DNA of 32,530 nucleotides from Paracoccaceae bacterium (GTDB lineage: Bacteria > Pseudomonadota > Alphaproteobacteria > Rhodobacterales > Rhodobacteraceae): assembly GCA_028749255.1 (NCBI GenBank), contig JAQTYE010000014.1:1-32530 (forward strand), in the 5' to 3' direction. The translations under genes were made by a program, and so were the position numbers. The notes beneath the pieces are model-generated. The model was not told the origin of the DNA. It saw only the letters and a list, made by a program, of their open reading frames with translations, and made no database searches. Of this stretch, positions 32,255-32,530 are shown piece after piece (the first letter of the stretch is position 1; each line of letters opens with the position of its first letter).

Positions 32255-32530
32255 GTGCTGTCTTGCAAAGAGAGCTACGCCGCAACTGTGGCGGCGTTTC
32301 AGTGGGATATACCCGAATATTACAACATCGGCGCCGATGTCTGCGACCGCTGGGCCGCACGCGATCCTGATCGGGTGGCGCTGATCGAGGTGGCCGAGGA
32401 CGGTTATGGCCCGGTGCGCAAAACCAGCTTCGCCGAACTGCGCGCGGCGTCGAACCGCTTTGCCAATGTGCTGACCGGGCTGGGCCTTGGTGGCGATGGG
32501 GTCGGCGCCGGGGACCGTGTGGCGATCTTG
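32255..32530 (+). CDS. Acyl-CoA synthetase (AMP-forming), N-terminal 92 codons, cut by window end
   Basis: The frame opens with GTG at 32255, preceded by a strong GGGGAGGAG at 32241-32249, and runs to the window end without a stop. The visible sequence has FQWDIPEYYNIGADVCDRWA then RDPDRVALIEV and FAELRAASNRFANVL. These mark the N-terminus of AMP-forming acyl-CoA ligases, most like the medium-chain acyl/benzoate and acetyl-CoA-synthetase-like branch. The adenylation motifs lie outside the window. Next to a TRAP transporter for a small carboxylate, it probably activates the imported acid with CoA. An alternative start is not evident. Confidence 0.85.
   Translation, partial: MLSCKESYAATVAAFQWDIPEYYNIGADVCDRWAARDPDRVALIEVAEDGYGPVRKTSFAELRAASNRFANVLTGLGLGGDGVGAGDRVAIL

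Noticed and set aside
1-32530. Mobile element, prophage or genomic-island boundary
   Set aside because: No transposase, integrase, tRNA or terminal repeats were seen, and the coding style is uniform across the window apart from AT-rich control regions.

Overview
The window is about 32.5 kb of GC-rich bacterial chromosome. Dense operons of amino-acid ABC transporters, a TRAP transporter, LysR/AraC regulators and FAD oxidoreductases, together with the codon use, suggest an alphaproteobacterium, most likely of the Rhodobacterales/Paracoccaceae type. This placement is inference from gene content. I see no rRNA, tRNA, CRISPR array, insertion sequence or phage gene. It looks like a chromosomal region of catabolic islands, cut at both ends through a gene.

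Region 1 (1-10384) reads as a pipecolate / D-lysine type catabolic locus. It starts with the C-terminal part of an ornithine cyclodeaminase/ketimine reductase family protein. A GcvA-like LysR regulator and a complete polar amino-acid ABC transporter follow on the minus strand. Divergently transcribed are an AmaA-like FAD amine oxidase, a polytopic membrane protein of unknown function, an ALDH7-type (AmaB-like) semialdehyde dehydrogenase and a class I aminotransferase. The 524-bp divergent control region (4367-4890) holds two copies of a CATTCC-N5-GGAATG palindrome, one in front of each operon.

Region 2 (10385-15205) is a mixed stretch: a GlxA-type AraC regulator, a small DUF1272 cysteine-rich protein, an AraC regulator followed by an exported serine hydrolase of the beta-lactamase fold, and a beta-carbonic anhydrase with a Tat-like signal.

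Region 3 (15257-25643) is the most interesting part. Six minus-strand genes are joined by start/stop overlaps: opine-oxidase-like beta, gamma (2Fe-2S) and alpha subunits, an aldehyde dehydrogenase, a DapB-like reductase that has lost its catalytic His pair, and a DapA with intact DHDPS motifs. Divergent from them is a second polar amino-acid ABC transporter, followed by a saccharopine-dehydrogenase-like protein and a LysR regulator. The arrangement suggests import and oxidative breakdown of an opine-like or secondary-amine amino acid by a DapA/DapB-like route that matches no pathway I know. The substrate cannot be read from sequence.

Region 4 (25715-28030) is a second AraC-plus-serine-hydrolase pair. 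The two genes share a GCTAACCTG element at almost the same distance from their start codons. Region 5 (28102-32530) is a DctQMP TRAP transporter with a 2-oxoacid-binder-like DctP and a strong terminator, a divergent LysR regulator, and the first 92 codons of an acyl-CoA synthetase.
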